From Spongilla lacustris (lineage: Eukaryota; Porifera; Demospongiae; Spongillida; Spongillidae): 64,000 nt of DNA. The stretch lies in contig OX442426.1 in assembly GCA_949361645.1 (NCBI GenBank), positions 6,506,602-6,570,601 of the forward strand, in the 5' to 3' direction. Positions 39,679 through 51,422 of the stretch are shown here, piece by piece. Under the pieces are notes generated by a model that did not search any database, was not told the DNA's origin, and worked only from the letters and a program-made list of their open reading frames with translations. The number at the start of each line of letters is the position of its first letter. The stretch's first letter is position 1. Both the position numbers and the translations under genes were made by a program.

Positions 39679-42516
39679 TAGGGTACAGTGAGACAATCCA
39701 TAGTAGAGCACCACAACTTTTGCCACGACCCTCTCAAATCCTTTTCATTTTTCAGCAATCTGATAGGGCTCATTGAGATTAGTTATTGTGCACAGTTTCA
39801 CTTTCGGATACACTTCGGTTAATTGACAATATTTTGTCAACTTCGTAAGCGCCACGAAATTTTGTGATCACTATGACTGTTTTGCAAAGCTACAGTAATG
39901 TGTCCATAAGGTTTTGATTGAAACTGTTACCAACACTAGAATGCACTCACCTCATGGGTGTACACATATGTATGTGTTGTGTGAAAACCTTAATAAACTT
40001 AATATTTTGACTAGTTGTTTTACACTTCTCAAATTATCTCAAAACACCCCTATTCATTTCTCTATTTCAATTTAACCCCATGACAAGATAGGTTATGAAG
40101 TAGTTAATGCATTAAAATTAATTTAGGGTATCCGTTCCGCTAGTAAGTTATAAATTGATTTGTGTCAAAAACATTATGTTTCTTTGAGCTGCCGCTTGAC
40201 CACAAAGTTTACACAGACGTAACGATGCTATTAAAACAGACGTAACTACGATAAAAGGGCGTAGCCCAAGTTGCAAAAGAACGGGAAGGTCACGTTGCAC
40301 GCTGCGCTACGCTTGCTAATATGCACTTTTAGCACGCATGACACTTCGATCCCGATACAACAATAGTAGCACTCTATAAAGCATAGCAAAACTGTACGTG
40401 CTTTATTTATCTACTCATATACATGTGCACAAAGGATCACACCATATGTGTAGTGCTGTAGCAACAAAATAAAAAATAAAACTAACTGCTCAGTCCAACT
40501 TGAAGGGCTCTTCGAGCGATACAGTATCACTAAGCCTGTAGCCTGTAGCAATGGGGGTCAATGACCCCCACTGCTACAGGCTTAGTGATACTGTATCGCT
40601 CGAAGAGCCCTTCAAGTTGGACTGAGCAGTTAGTTTTATTTTTTATTTTGTTGCTACAGCACTACACATATGGTGTGATCCTTTGTGCACATGTATATGA
40701 GTAGATAAATAAAGCACGTACAGTTTTGCTATGCTTTATAGAGTGCTACTATTGTTGTATCGGGATCGAAGTGTCATGCGTGCTAAAAGTGCATATTAGC
40801 AAGCGTAGCGCAGCGTGCAACGTGACCTTCCCGTTCTTTTGCAACTTGGGCTACGCCCTTTTATCGTAGTTACGTCTGTTTTAATAGCATCGTTACGTCT
40901 GTGTAAACTTTGTGGTCAAGCGGCAGCTCAAAGAAACATAATGTTTTTGACACAAATCAATTTATAACTTACTAGCGGAACGGATACCCTAAATTAATTT
41001 TAATGCATTAACTACTTCATAACCTATCTTGTCATGGGGTTAAATTGAAATAGAGAAATGAATAGGGGTGTTTTGAGATAATTTGAGAAGTGTAAAACAA
41101 CTAGTCAAAATATTAAGTTTATTAAGGTTTTCACACAACACATACATATGTGTACACCCATGAGGTGAGTGCATTCTAGTGTTGGTAACAGTTTCAATCA
41201 AAACCTTATGGACACATTACTGTAGCTTTGCAAAACAGTCATAGTGATCACAAAATTTCGTGGCGCTTACGAAGTTGACAAAATATTGTCAATTAACCGA
41301 AGTGTATCCGAAAGTGAAACTGTGCACAATAACTAATCTCAATGAGCCCTATCAGATTGCTGAAAAATGAAAAGGATTTGAGAGGGTCGTGGCAAAAGTT
41401 GTGGTGCTCTACTATGGATTGTCTCGTGTGTAACCTCCCCTGAATAATGAAAATCGATTTTTCCAAATACTTTTAAAACACTAATCGATTTTTCAGGTTT
41501 TTCTGGATCTGAAAATCGATTTTTCCGAATACTTGAAAAAAGAAAATCGATTTTCCCGAATAGGTTTTGACAATTTGCCAGCCGAATACCTAGGTTATTC
41601 AGGTTTTCTGCTCACTGAGCCACCTAAATGTACACATCACACCAGATGCCCTCCTACACCTAAACCGTAATACCAGATGCACTCAGCACGCAAACACACT
41701 TACCCCCATCACACCAGTACCCTCATGAGGCACACAACTCTACCCAGACACCCTCCTACAACTACCCACATTACACCAGATCAGTACAGCATGCATCCAC
41801 AGCTACCCACATCACACCAGATGCACTCAGCACACAACCACAGCTACCTACATAGGCTTAAATCGCTTGGCCTAACCACATACCTAGATGGGCGTGCCCT
41901 GACTAAAAGTTAGCGTGGCCACGCTGAGGTCTACCTACAAATCGTACCCGATGCCAAAAGAGTAGAACCACAGATGAAGTTTACGCACCACCAGCCATGC
42001 AGCCGCCATTTCACCATCGCGAGTTTTGAAGATACTAGTAACTAAGTAGGCCTAAGTGCGATCGCAGCTCAGAGAGATTGATGCAAGAAACCAGCTAGGG
42101 CCTCGAACTAAATTTGATTTGTAGCTGGAGCTGTCCGTCGTCATGACTCCTGAAAAGGGAGATCTGTTGGCTAGTTCGAATTACTGCCCGTACATGTAAA
42201 CTGCATCTTATCTCGTCCCCACGTATATATAAATAGTAACGTTAATTAATGTTAGAAGTAATTTTTATCGTACATGTTATATCGCAAACGCGTATCCGGA
42301 TATCGTCATAAAAAGGTATTCGAATAATGGGCGAATTGTCGATGCGGATGACGAATACCTAAGTACCTCCGAATGGAGATTCACAAACCGGTTATTTCGA
42401 ATAGAACAAATCCAATAATCGATTTTTCCGAGTAGTGCTAAATTACTATTCGAACGGATAGGTTTTTGCGAATATCCGAATAACCCGAATAACCTGATAA
42501 CCGGTTACACACCCTA
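39679..42516. mobile_element. Non-autonomous hAT-like element, copy B (split by a palindrome)
   Basis: Same element as copy A. The right end GGTTACACACCCTA (42503-42516) is followed by CCCCAGAT (42517-42524). The same eight bases occur at 39671-39678, directly followed by TAGGGT (39679-39684), the first bases of the hAT end. The rest of the left end resumes at 41426 (GTGTGTAACCTCCCC). An insert of about 1.74 kb therefore sits within the left TIR. Without it the copy is about 1.1 kb. Confidence 0.87.
39685..41425. repeat. Near-perfect 1.74-kb palindrome (foldback)
   Basis: 39690-40560 and 40562-41425 are inverted copies around a one-base centre at 40561 (GGGGGTCA-A-TGACCCCC). The differences I could see are an extra CCTGTAG in the left arm near 40540 and one A/G change beside it. 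The arms encode no protein. The left edge TACAGTGAGACAATCC resembles a Tc1/mariner start (TA + CAGT), but the right edge lacks the matching ACTGTA. It is either a long-TIR foldback transposon or a recent inverted duplication. Confidence 0.92.
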
Positions 42517-42529
42517 CCCCAGATACCAA

Positions 42530-43560
42530 TGGGGTAGCGCTGAAATACCCCCTAGAAGTGCCCCCCTCTCGCATCTTTCTACATTTTCCCTGTGCAGGTT
42601 CTTTTATCGATGCTACGGCCCTGACATGTACACACGAAAGTGAAACTGGTAATTCTATCTACCAACTAGATGTAATCTCTTGGTTTCGTTGTAATGAATT
42701 AGGGAGTGCCAGCAAATATCAAACTGATACTGTCTGCAACTGAATATTATTGTTATAGATCTAGTCTGATTCCGAACACGAGCAGCTTCTGAAAACTTCC
42801 GTGCTTCGCGTGGCAAGGGGGTGTAACTCCTTTCCAACACCCACTTTTATACACGCATAGTTTAATTAGGCAGGTACGACGTAACATGATAGCTAAGATA
42901 AATCGGCTTACCTGTATTGGGGTGCGGTCCGGCTCCGTTGCGCGAATGCGGTTACCCATAGGTATGGAACGCCGTTGCCCTCAAAATTCAGAGCTTTAAA
43001 ATATTTTAAAATTTTAAAAATGGCAACGCATCACGTGAGCCATAGAGATTGGCGATTTTCCCATCCGACCTGGGCAAAGTGTGAAACGGACATCAAAATT
43101 CGTTTGTTTCTTGCAACCACAGTATCCACTGCTGTGATCAAGTGTACGTTATAATGAAGGCAATGACGTCATTTATAGGAGGGTCAAGACTTTGACGCGT
43201 GATTTTATATTGTCCTAAGTTTAATGAAATTTTTACAATCTCGGGAGGGCTCTTTTTTGTGGGACAGCATTTTGTGCATCCGCGGGTTTTATATTTATAT
43301 GGGAAAGGGACCTAGCGCATATTATTTAAAAATAAAAATAACTTTAAAAAAATATGGCCTAGGGACGAGGCTACCGCAAATACCTACATGTACACCCCAC
43401 ACTACCCTCACATACAACTGTCTACCTGTGCATGCATATACTTGATATGTCTCTTTTTCCACTTTAGTATCACAATAACCACAGAATTGAACCGAGGCTA
43501 AGTCTAAGATGAGGCTTGCGCGGGCACGCACGTGATAACGCGTATACTCTAGCAGCTGTT
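42530..43560. other. No gene recognised
   Basis: Non-coding. 42770-42845 is a diverged copy of 30895-30975 (AACTTCCGTGCTTCGCGTGG). Confidence 0.4.
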
Positions 43561-43564
43561 CATA

Positions 43565-44100
43565 ATGGTGGAACCCTCGCAAAAGAATCCGAAAGGAAGT
43601 GCCTCGATCTTAAGCTGCACTTGTGGTAATGAATCCACGCGTGATAGCAACTATGAAGCCCCCCGCACATGTACGAAAACAAGTCGCAATCATTGACGAT
43701 GATAACCTTTGCCACAAAGCGGTGGATTCAATCCGCTTTTGCGAATCTGATGAATCACCAAATGCTGTCAACATCGATGAGAATCATGATCAACTGATTG
43801 AGTCTAACAGTGCTTCTGCTAATGCAGGTGATGATGAGTCTAGTAGTTTACCAGCAATGGGACCCTATGACCTGGGAGCCTTAAGGACTAGCTTTTCAAG
43901 TGATGCACTATCAGATCAGGACAAATACAAGGTTCTTATGCAGTTTGACCAACCACAAGGGTACAAATTCCCTGCAGTTTCAGAAGGTGGGCAGTTGAGA
44001 CGATTTCAAGCTGGTTTGTGAATTATCCCTGGTTAGCATATAGCAAATCTGAAATTTGCCCCCTGTACGTATTGATGTCCATAGAAACATAGCAATAGAT
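43565..44100 (+). pseudogene. TTF-type zinc-finger exon remnant (hAT/ZMYM-like)
   Basis: Pieces in three frames fit the N-terminal part of TTF-finger proteins found in hAT transposases and domesticated relatives. Frame 1 starts at ATG 43565 (MVEPSQKNPKGSASIL). A second frame (43623-44020) runs through an acidic stretch to LPAMGPYDLGALRT, KYKVLMQFDQPQGYKFP and GGQLRRFQ. Then +1 sequence gives WFVNYPWLAYSKSEICPLYVL, the recognisable F-x(2)-W-x(4)-PWLxYS...C finger core. The frame breaks and a missing second Cys show decay. Confidence 0.45.
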
Positions 44101-44789
44101 TTAGAAGATGCCGTTGATAGAAACGCAAGACTACACACACACGAAAGCTGCAATTATTATAAAATCGTACGTCGTGGATTAGTAGTGTTTATAATTGTAG
44201 CACTGCATAATTTACCAAAGTGCATTAAAGATGTGCAAATTGTATAGAAACCAGGATTGAACGCTCATTTTTTTTTTTCGGGGGCACAACCCCCGAACCC
44301 ACTTTTGACCCCTCCTTTTTTTCTTTCATGTATCCGCCCTTGCACACACTATTGATAGATATACCTACACTATACCACAAAACTACACATACCTACACCG
44401 ATACACACTACACTTGTGTGAGTGTAGTTACTTATAGTGTTTGTGTAAATAGTATGTGTGTAGATGTGTGGGTGTAGGTAACTAGTTAGTGTGTGTAGAA
44501 ATGAGTGTCGGTATTTGCAGTGTACGTATGTTTACAGGTATAGGTGTTGTGTGTGAGCAAGCGTGTGTAATGTAGTGTATGTGTAGATGTGCATGAGTGT
44601 ATATATGTGTAGTGGAAGTGGGTAAGGTTAGGCCTATGCACTGTAGGTTCAGGGTAGGCCTATGTATTTTAGGTCCAGGGTAGCAGTAGGTCCAGGGTAG
44701 TCCTATATGGTCCAGGGTAGGCCTATGCCCATAGTGTAGTGTGGGTGTAGGTATGTATGCTACATTGTTTGTGTAGTTGAGGTGTTCTA

Positions 44790-46345
44790 AATTGTTGAGA
44801 AAATGAATGTAAAGCAGATCAGAGGGCTCCACAATTTACATGTAGCTCAATGCATCAGTACTAGAAAGACAATAGTACAGATAGTTGTCTTGGATGCCAA
44901 TAAGATTAGACAATAGCTCATTGTATAACTTGATTACCATATTAGAAATACACATATTGTGTTTGTTGATGCAAATGTTAATGTTACCATGGTTTAGTTC
45001 AAAACCTCAAAGCAATCAGGAAATTTTTTTTTTGTATAGGACAAGTTCAAAATATTGAAGTTGCTTATTCATACCCATGAACTAAATATTTCTCAATAGC
45101 AGGATAAATGGCTATTAGTGGGTGAAAAACGGACAAAAGATAGCAGTTATTGAAGAAAGTTACAAAAGAAAATATAGTATATACAGTTTTGTTGCAGAAG
45201 TCAGTGTATAAATGTGCATTGTGTTTAATAGATTGTCATTTTAGAGATACATACTGATGCAAAGGTTTTATGTATTTTAAACAATTGCTACCATGGCTTT
45301 GCTCAAATGCTCAAAACGAGCTGAAAATTTTTTATAGGGCCAAGTTAATGTCTATTCTACCAACCATTCTACAGGTAGGACAAGTGTACATTGTATAGAA
45401 AAATACACAAATTTCTTAGTTTTGTAATTTTTTTAGGTTACAGTAGTGGTTACACAAGTCTTAGAGTCCTTCAAAACATTCCTTAAAATTAATGTTTCTG
45501 TCAAAAAATAATAATGAAACTGTGGGTCTTTTGCGGTAGCGGTTTGTACATGTAATTCGTATACCTTTGCACACTTTATTTAATTCATTTTACAGTAAGT
45601 CCTTTTACTCGTACGACAGGCAGTGTAAAAAAACAATTTCCAAGCATCAGTTCGAGATTGCGTTGAAAAGAGTCTGAAGGGGCGTAAAGGAAACATCATT
45701 AACATTACGGGATCCAGCCGCAGTAGGCAGCTTATATAATTACTGTTCAGTGGGAAGACGGTACTGTGCAACAATTCACAACACGAAGTAGCAATGTGAT
45801 CGCTGACAAGACCAGCTCAGTTAAAATCAGAGATAATATATATAATAATAATATTATTATCATATACAATGTATGTACAGTATGTAATTATAACATGTGA
45901 TATGAAAAAACATTGCAATTTGGATAACACTAACCAAACCTTGCAACTGATTCTACATATTGATCAAATGCCTCTTCAAAAATGACTATTAGTACTATAC
46001 TATAGCCACCAAGTCATAGAAATGTCCTACGTATATAATGTGAGGGCATCAAGTCATATACTGCATGAAAAATGAGGTACTTGGACTTGCTGACAACCCC
46101 ACAATACCACTCTCTGCGCCTGGGTTACTTGCATTAAGGTAGTTAATTGATAGACACAGATATGATCACTTGAACAGGAGCAAATGATACGATATTTTAA
46201 ATATCAATACATCCAGAAATGTGCATTCGGCCATCTGTTTGATGTGAGGGGACAAGGAAGAGTTAGTACATATGTTCAACAAGATATTACTATACTGAAT
46301 TGCTTACAACAGCTCCTGGAATTCTTCTGGAATGTGCTGTAAACC
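44790..46345. repeat. Duplicated block, copy 1 (diverged)
   Basis: 44790-45840 aligns with 61586-62645 (for example AATAAGATTAGACAATAGCT, ATTACCATATTAGAAATACAC, TACGACAGGCAGTGTAAAAA, GTGGGAAGACGGTACTGTGC). 45880-46345 aligns with the 3' exon part of the three-exon gene fragment at 62715-63190. Copy 1 carries extra decay, including stops in the exon-C equivalent. Confidence 0.82.
45880..46345 (-). pseudogene. Three-exon gene fragment, copy 3 (decayed)
   Basis: Matches exon C, its intron and the start of exon B of the 19.9-kb copy, with indels and substitutions (TGCATTCGGCCATCTGTTTG retains the exon-C start region). Coding is destroyed and exon A is absent. Confidence 0.7.
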
Positions 46346-46689
46346 AACGAGTTCAATCATAACTGCCCCGAGCACTTTACGTCAGTCCGCGGATGTGCTG
46401 CATCGCTACCTGTCACTGAACAAACAGATGGTTTGCGTTGTCCCACCGAGTTATGGACTTACGGGCGAAATGGACTGTTATTAGTAGCTTATTTCAAGTT
46501 ACATGACAGTACATGTAAAAAATTTAAAATCTATGTAGTTGCGGATCAGTGTTGCACGTGTGCATGTCTGGCTTGAACTCATATCAATTTCTTGATGAGA
46601 CATAATCTTACACGTTTACACTTGTCATGTCAAAATGACTTGGTATTATTGCCGGTATATGGTTATCTCAAACTGATGTTACTTGGCTA

Positions 46690-47335
46690 TTAGTCACTCC
46701 AGCCACCGGATTGGATCTACATCTTGAGTCCAATGAGTTACGGACAGCAGTGAAATGGTTGTTAGGGGTGGATACTGCCAGATCGAGAAACCTCATGCTC
46801 TTTGTGCCCAGACACAGCACTTGATCTGCTTGGAAATCATGCTGCCACTTGCAAGCATGGTAGTGATGTGCCTGAGAGATCTAATGCTGGAATTCTGCCT
46901 CCGTGCCCACCAAGTGGTGAGGGTGGAGAAAGGCAGTGGTCTCACACCTGATCACAGCCGTACTCGTCCAGCTGACATACTTGCATTAGATTGGGACAGA
47001 GGAAGGCATGCGGCCTTTGATGTGACTGTCACATCCCCTTTGTCTGTCTCTCCATTCTCCCCGAGGCAAGCATGTCAGTGGGGGCAGCAGCACTTGAGGG
47101 AGGCAGAGGTGCAAAAACACAGAGCCAATGACCCCAAGTGTTCTGAGCTGGGGTGGGTTTGTGTCCCACTTGCTGTGGAGACATTGTAACTGGGGCAAAG
47201 AAGCTCACCCCAATTTCTCTCCCCTCACATCCTGCATTGCCACCACTTCTTCCTGCCACAAGAGTCAAGTCTTGGCTGAAATATATGGCAGGCTAAACTT
47301 CACCCTTTGCCAGGGCCATTCTGGGTAGATGTTTA
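46690..47335 (+). pseudogene. LINE E13: decayed family A RLE segment
   Basis: Reads ATGLDLHLESNELRTAVKW, then with frame shifts the zinc-knuckle area, followed by RPADILALDWDRGRHAAFDV and VTVTSP in one frame. It continues with HRANDPKCSELGWVCVPLAVETL before a further shift. The end block (YGRLNFT..) lies near 47285. Numerous indels indicate an old copy. Confidence 0.75.
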
Positions 47336-47339
47336 CCCA

Positions 47340-49160
47340 CCAAAGACAAATTAGTATTTTAAAAAGTGTGTTTATGTGATTTAGATATTAGTGTATAGTA
47401 TTATAAACAAGCCAGCTACAGGATGCTATAGCAGCGATGTTTGAATGCATTATAGGGCTTAGGTTGCGAGAATATTGAATGAACATGATCTTACATTAAT
47501 ATGCCATATAACTTTACCTGAGAAGTGGCATGATGGTTTCTGCACCCCAGTCTCCTCACATATCACAGCAGACATATTGCATGCATGTGGTTTCTACAAC
47601 CGCTAACATTATTACTCTAGATTCTGAAGGTATCGTTCAGTTCAGTTGCATGCAGCGCTAATACAAAGGACAGGTCCAAGGTTGTTGGTTATCCCATACC
47701 CCACGGTGGCAGGCCATGTGTTGGTTAAGAGTACAACTGTACATGAAACGACATCCAAAGTGCTACATATTTTATAATCAAGTCAAAGCACCAATAGCAG
47801 CTATAGCTACATAGGCTAGCCAATGATGTGCAAATACAAAAGTGACTTGTGCACATGCAAACAGCCAGGTGAATTACATAACAGGATGCATCACAATATT
47901 GGTAAGCTTTACTGTATGTTTAATGACTGTCGATTCCCTTAGCTGATATTCTAATCTTGATTGCCTCTAGCTGGGCTCTAGGTGCATGACTAAAGATATA
48001 GCTGGTATTGTGAAACCATGGCATGTTTAGCAACCATGCACATTCTCCTACCAACCTCCCCTCCAGGAGCATGTGCTTTAGACCTCCTCCCCATCAGTGG
48101 CATGACAGCGGAACCCTGTGATGGAAAAGGAATCAGTTCTCCACCGATCTATCCTGCACCTTTCTTCGTATATAGATGACTTCATCTTCTTGAATGCCTC
48201 CATTAGAAGCTTCATGCCAAGTAAGTGAGAGATTTTAATATTGAACTGGCAATTGCATGGAAAAATTAAAGAACTCATTGTGTTACTTATACTTTCCTTT
48301 GGTGGTGTGTTTGCTGGAGCTGATCATGAATGTGCATATGTAAGCCTGCGCCGTACTAGTCGATCAGACCCAGTGCTCATAGATGTATATGTCAAGTATT
48401 GAACAACCATTTGTTAATACATGCATGTACATGTAATCACACACAAGGGGTTGAGGAGGCGTTGTAGTTGGGCCTGGTCAGACATTCGGGCAAGCCTAGC
48501 ACCTACATGTACGTGTATTCTCGTACCCAGACCCAACTTTTCAAGTCTAGTGGTATTGTCAAAAGCTGCTGCGCGGGCAAAATCATCGGTCACGACTATT
48601 CACATCAGTAACCGCATGTAAGTCAGGCAAGGATTACTATTAAAACTTAAAACCTTCGTCAATACCTCAGTATGATATTTTATGCACAATAACGAGGCTA
48701 CAGCTTTACCAGGTAACGAGTGGTTACCCGGGCAAAAAAATTATCCATTCTTTCACTACTTTCAAGCAACAAAACAAGGGCTAGCAATTAGGCCAGCGTG
48801 AAAAAAAAATCGACAACTCAAATCAGTATTCACATAGCTATATGTTGTTAGCACCACAGTAACGTTTTGGCTTATGCTTTAAGAGATTCTAAGGAAAACC
48901 CAACGGTACCTCGCCAAAAATCCACCCAGGTTTAGAGGTGTGATTACCACTACCTCGGATGTCCCGCGCAGTCATATAGCACACGTGATCCGCTTCCAAT
49001 TCTGGTTGTTCCATGGCGCGGGAATTCGTGCGCCCAATCAAATTGCACCGTTATCCTAGTTTGTTCTCGATCTCGTTCGATTTGTTCAACAAATAGGGGC
49101 GTACAGTAATTATATTCATGCGAAACTATCATAGTGACAAGCATATCAATACTATTGTAT
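47340..49160. other. No gene clearly supported
   Basis: Non-coding overall. On the minus strand 48222-48085 has an exon-like frame (LLMEAFKKMKSSIYEERCRIDRW... to DGEEV, stop) with no recognised domain. It could be a last exon, but splice signals are weak. Confidence 0.3.
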
Positions 49161-49204
49161 AGCGCTGTTCCGTACGGATGCCCAACATTGCCGGTTACGT
49201 ATTC

Positions 49205-49460
49205 GGATGCCGGTTGTGTAACGGGCTGTCCGGTTATGTAACCGGCTTTCCCGTTTCAATGCATCACAAAATAGATGTCCGGTTACACAACCGGCTGTCC
49301 CGTTGCGTAACCAGCTGTCCCGTTTCGTAACCGGCTGTCCCGTTGCTTAACCGGCTGTCCCGTTTCGTAACCGGCTGTCCCGTTTCGTAACCGGCTGTCC
49401 CGTAGCGTAACCGGCTGTCCTGTTGTGTAACCGGCTGTCCCGTTGTGTGACCAGCTGCCT
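49205..49460. repeat. Left subterminal 20-bp minisatellite
   Basis: About twelve units of CCGGCTGTCCCGTTTCGTAA and variants. The right end (55290-55350) has only a few related CCGGTTACATAACCGG and CCGGTTGTCCGG words, so the array expanded on one side. Confidence 0.9.
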
Positions 49461-49849
49461 TTATTTTTAAAATACTGATCTCAACACAGGCTGTTGCCAT
49501 ATATGCATTCTGATGTGACTACTGAATAACATAATATTATTATTATGCATGTACATGTCACAGTACTTGCAAATTTATGGGAATATGATCCGTCATACAG
49601 AGTAGATGTCAATGTATCTTTATGGACACTAATACAAAAACTGACCCATGATGTTGTATGAGGCTTTCAACTGCCCAGTATACAGCATACATGTACTAGG
49701 ATAGCAATAAGTGCACAAAGGGCAGTTCCACTGTGACCTACGATCTTTGTGAACAGTTTTGTCTATCTTCTGCAGGCTACATGGAACCATTGCTGGCAAC
49801 TATCACACTGTATCATTTTGGAGCCATCATTAATATGCCGGCAAATACA

Positions 49850-50545
49850 GTATACCGGTATATTCTTCCTGGCAGATGCCTTGGGACGTCTACTTGCAGA
49901 AGACTCTTCAAAATATGCTTCCTCATTGCATTCTGTTTATACAATAGAACCGCTGGGTCTTTTCCATTACAAATAGAAGTGATATACGCCACAGCAAATA
50001 ATCCACAGACATGCGATCCTTCCTGCATTTGAACATCTATAAACTCAACAGCAAATTGGTCTTCTTGTGTTTGAAGTAGGGCACTTATAAGTTTCAGGGT
50101 AGACTTAGGAAGCTCTTTATCCCCATTGCAGTCATAAATTCGGATGCATGCTTTTTGGCAACCAACAGTACTAGTGGATAGAGCAATCCAATGATTTTTA
50201 TTCACATTTACGATCTGTACAAATTGCTCCTGCATGTGATGGAATCATTGCCAAATTCTGGCTAAGTGCAGGTGGTTGAAATCCATCTATGGATGGGTGC
50301 TGCTGTTTCAGCATATATTGTGCCACGGTTATGATAAGATCATCTAGCCAGCTTTTTGAAGATGTAAGTATTGCTTTATGGTACATTGTCAATTTAAGAT
50401 CACAGATTGTCAATTTAAGATCACAGATAGTAACCCAGGTATCTTTATCATCTCCATCATCTTTACTTAATTCTGGATCTGCTGTTAAATCAATATTGCA
50501 CAAGGGTTTATTGTGATCTCCATTAGTGCAAGAATGTCCTGGGTG
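49850..50545 (-). pseudogene. Ginger Ulp1-like cysteine protease domain
   Basis: The minus strand encodes LDDLIITVAQYMLKQQHP, FQPPALSQ, a frame shift near 50230, then IVNVNKNHWIALS (catalytic His), RIYDCNG (Asp) and VQMQEGSHVCGLFAVAYI (Gln and Cys). This H-D-Q-C order is that of C48/Ulp1 SUMO-protease-like enzymes. Such domains recur in transposon proteins; their role in transposition is unknown. All four catalytic residues remain despite the frame shift. Confidence 0.72.
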
Positions 50546-50870
50546 ACACACTGCAGTGCAGGACGATTTGTTCTTCTTACAGCAGCAGTACTTAGCACTG
50601 TTGCATCTCGTTTTACATACACATGATAATGAAGCTTGTCAATGAGTATCCAAGAAAGGAGTTTTGTTGCTATTAGATGATGTTGATAATTTCATTGCAG
50701 ATGCAGGTGTACAATTCTTGTTTTTGCAATTATCCCCTTTACGATAGTGTGAGGTGCATTCAATTTTATTCTTCTTACAAGGGCACCGTTGTGTGCTGCA
50801 GCCTGCTATGCACTTGCACCTATTCTTTGAAAATGCACTCCATGGTGTACTTTCTTTAGAAGCCGCTCGA
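50545..50870 (-). CDS. Ginger CXC (CRC/tesmin-like) cysteine region
   Basis: Two consecutive cysteine modules: RCKCIAGCSTQRCPCKKNKIEC with CKNKNC, and CVCKTRCNSAKYCCCKKNKSSC with VCHPGHSCTN. The C-x-C-x4-C-x4-C-x-C-x5/6-C spacing is that of CXC domains, which bind zinc and DNA. The CHPG..CTN ending is familiar from invertebrate KRBA2-like integrase proteins (recalled, not searched). A TGA lies between the modules at 50638-50640. Confidence 0.65.
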
Positions 50871-50874
50871 AGTG

Positions 50875-51149
50875 ACACACGAGTAGATCTTTCCCATCCT
50901 TTCACAGATAGATTGTAATTCCCTTCAAACAATTCCAGATCACAAGCAGAATAGCATTTGTTCAACACTCCTGATTTGCACCGCAAGTGGTACATTGCAC
51001 ATGCTGTTGCAATCACCTGTACGTACAATTATGCATGGCAGTCTATTTGGGTCAGTAGAAGCCTGATCAATGCGATGAATTCTTGCAGTAACAAAATCTC
51101 CTACATGAAACTCTTTAACTTTGTGCTTAAGGTTGTATTTTACCATCAT
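50875..51149 (-). pseudogene. Ginger linker: HVGDFV / RLPC / CKSGVLN block
   Basis: YNLKHKVKEFHVGDFVTARI, ASTDPNRLPCIIV and, after a frame shift near 51000-51030, MYHLRCKSGVLNKCYSACDLE. The order resembles the post-core (GPY/F-like) region of integrases and the KRBA2-type block. It joins the DDE core to the CXC region. Confidence 0.6.
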
Positions 51150-51422
51150 CCTATTAGCATTTTTCTAATATTCCTTATCTGCAATCTGGCAAACAGGCAA
51201 GTGCTTCTCAGTAGTAGCCAAAACCCTTGAATTGGACTTCAGTAAAGCCACCTATACATCGAAATAAACCATGCATGCAGCAGAAAGATTAATTAGGTTA
51301 AAATATATATTTAGGCACTTACATGTCTATTGTTGTTACCATCCTGATCATAATCACTTTCATGACCATCACATACTTCTGAATCAGGAAGATCGCTTGC
51401 AGCAGTGGTTTTGTTTCTCTCC

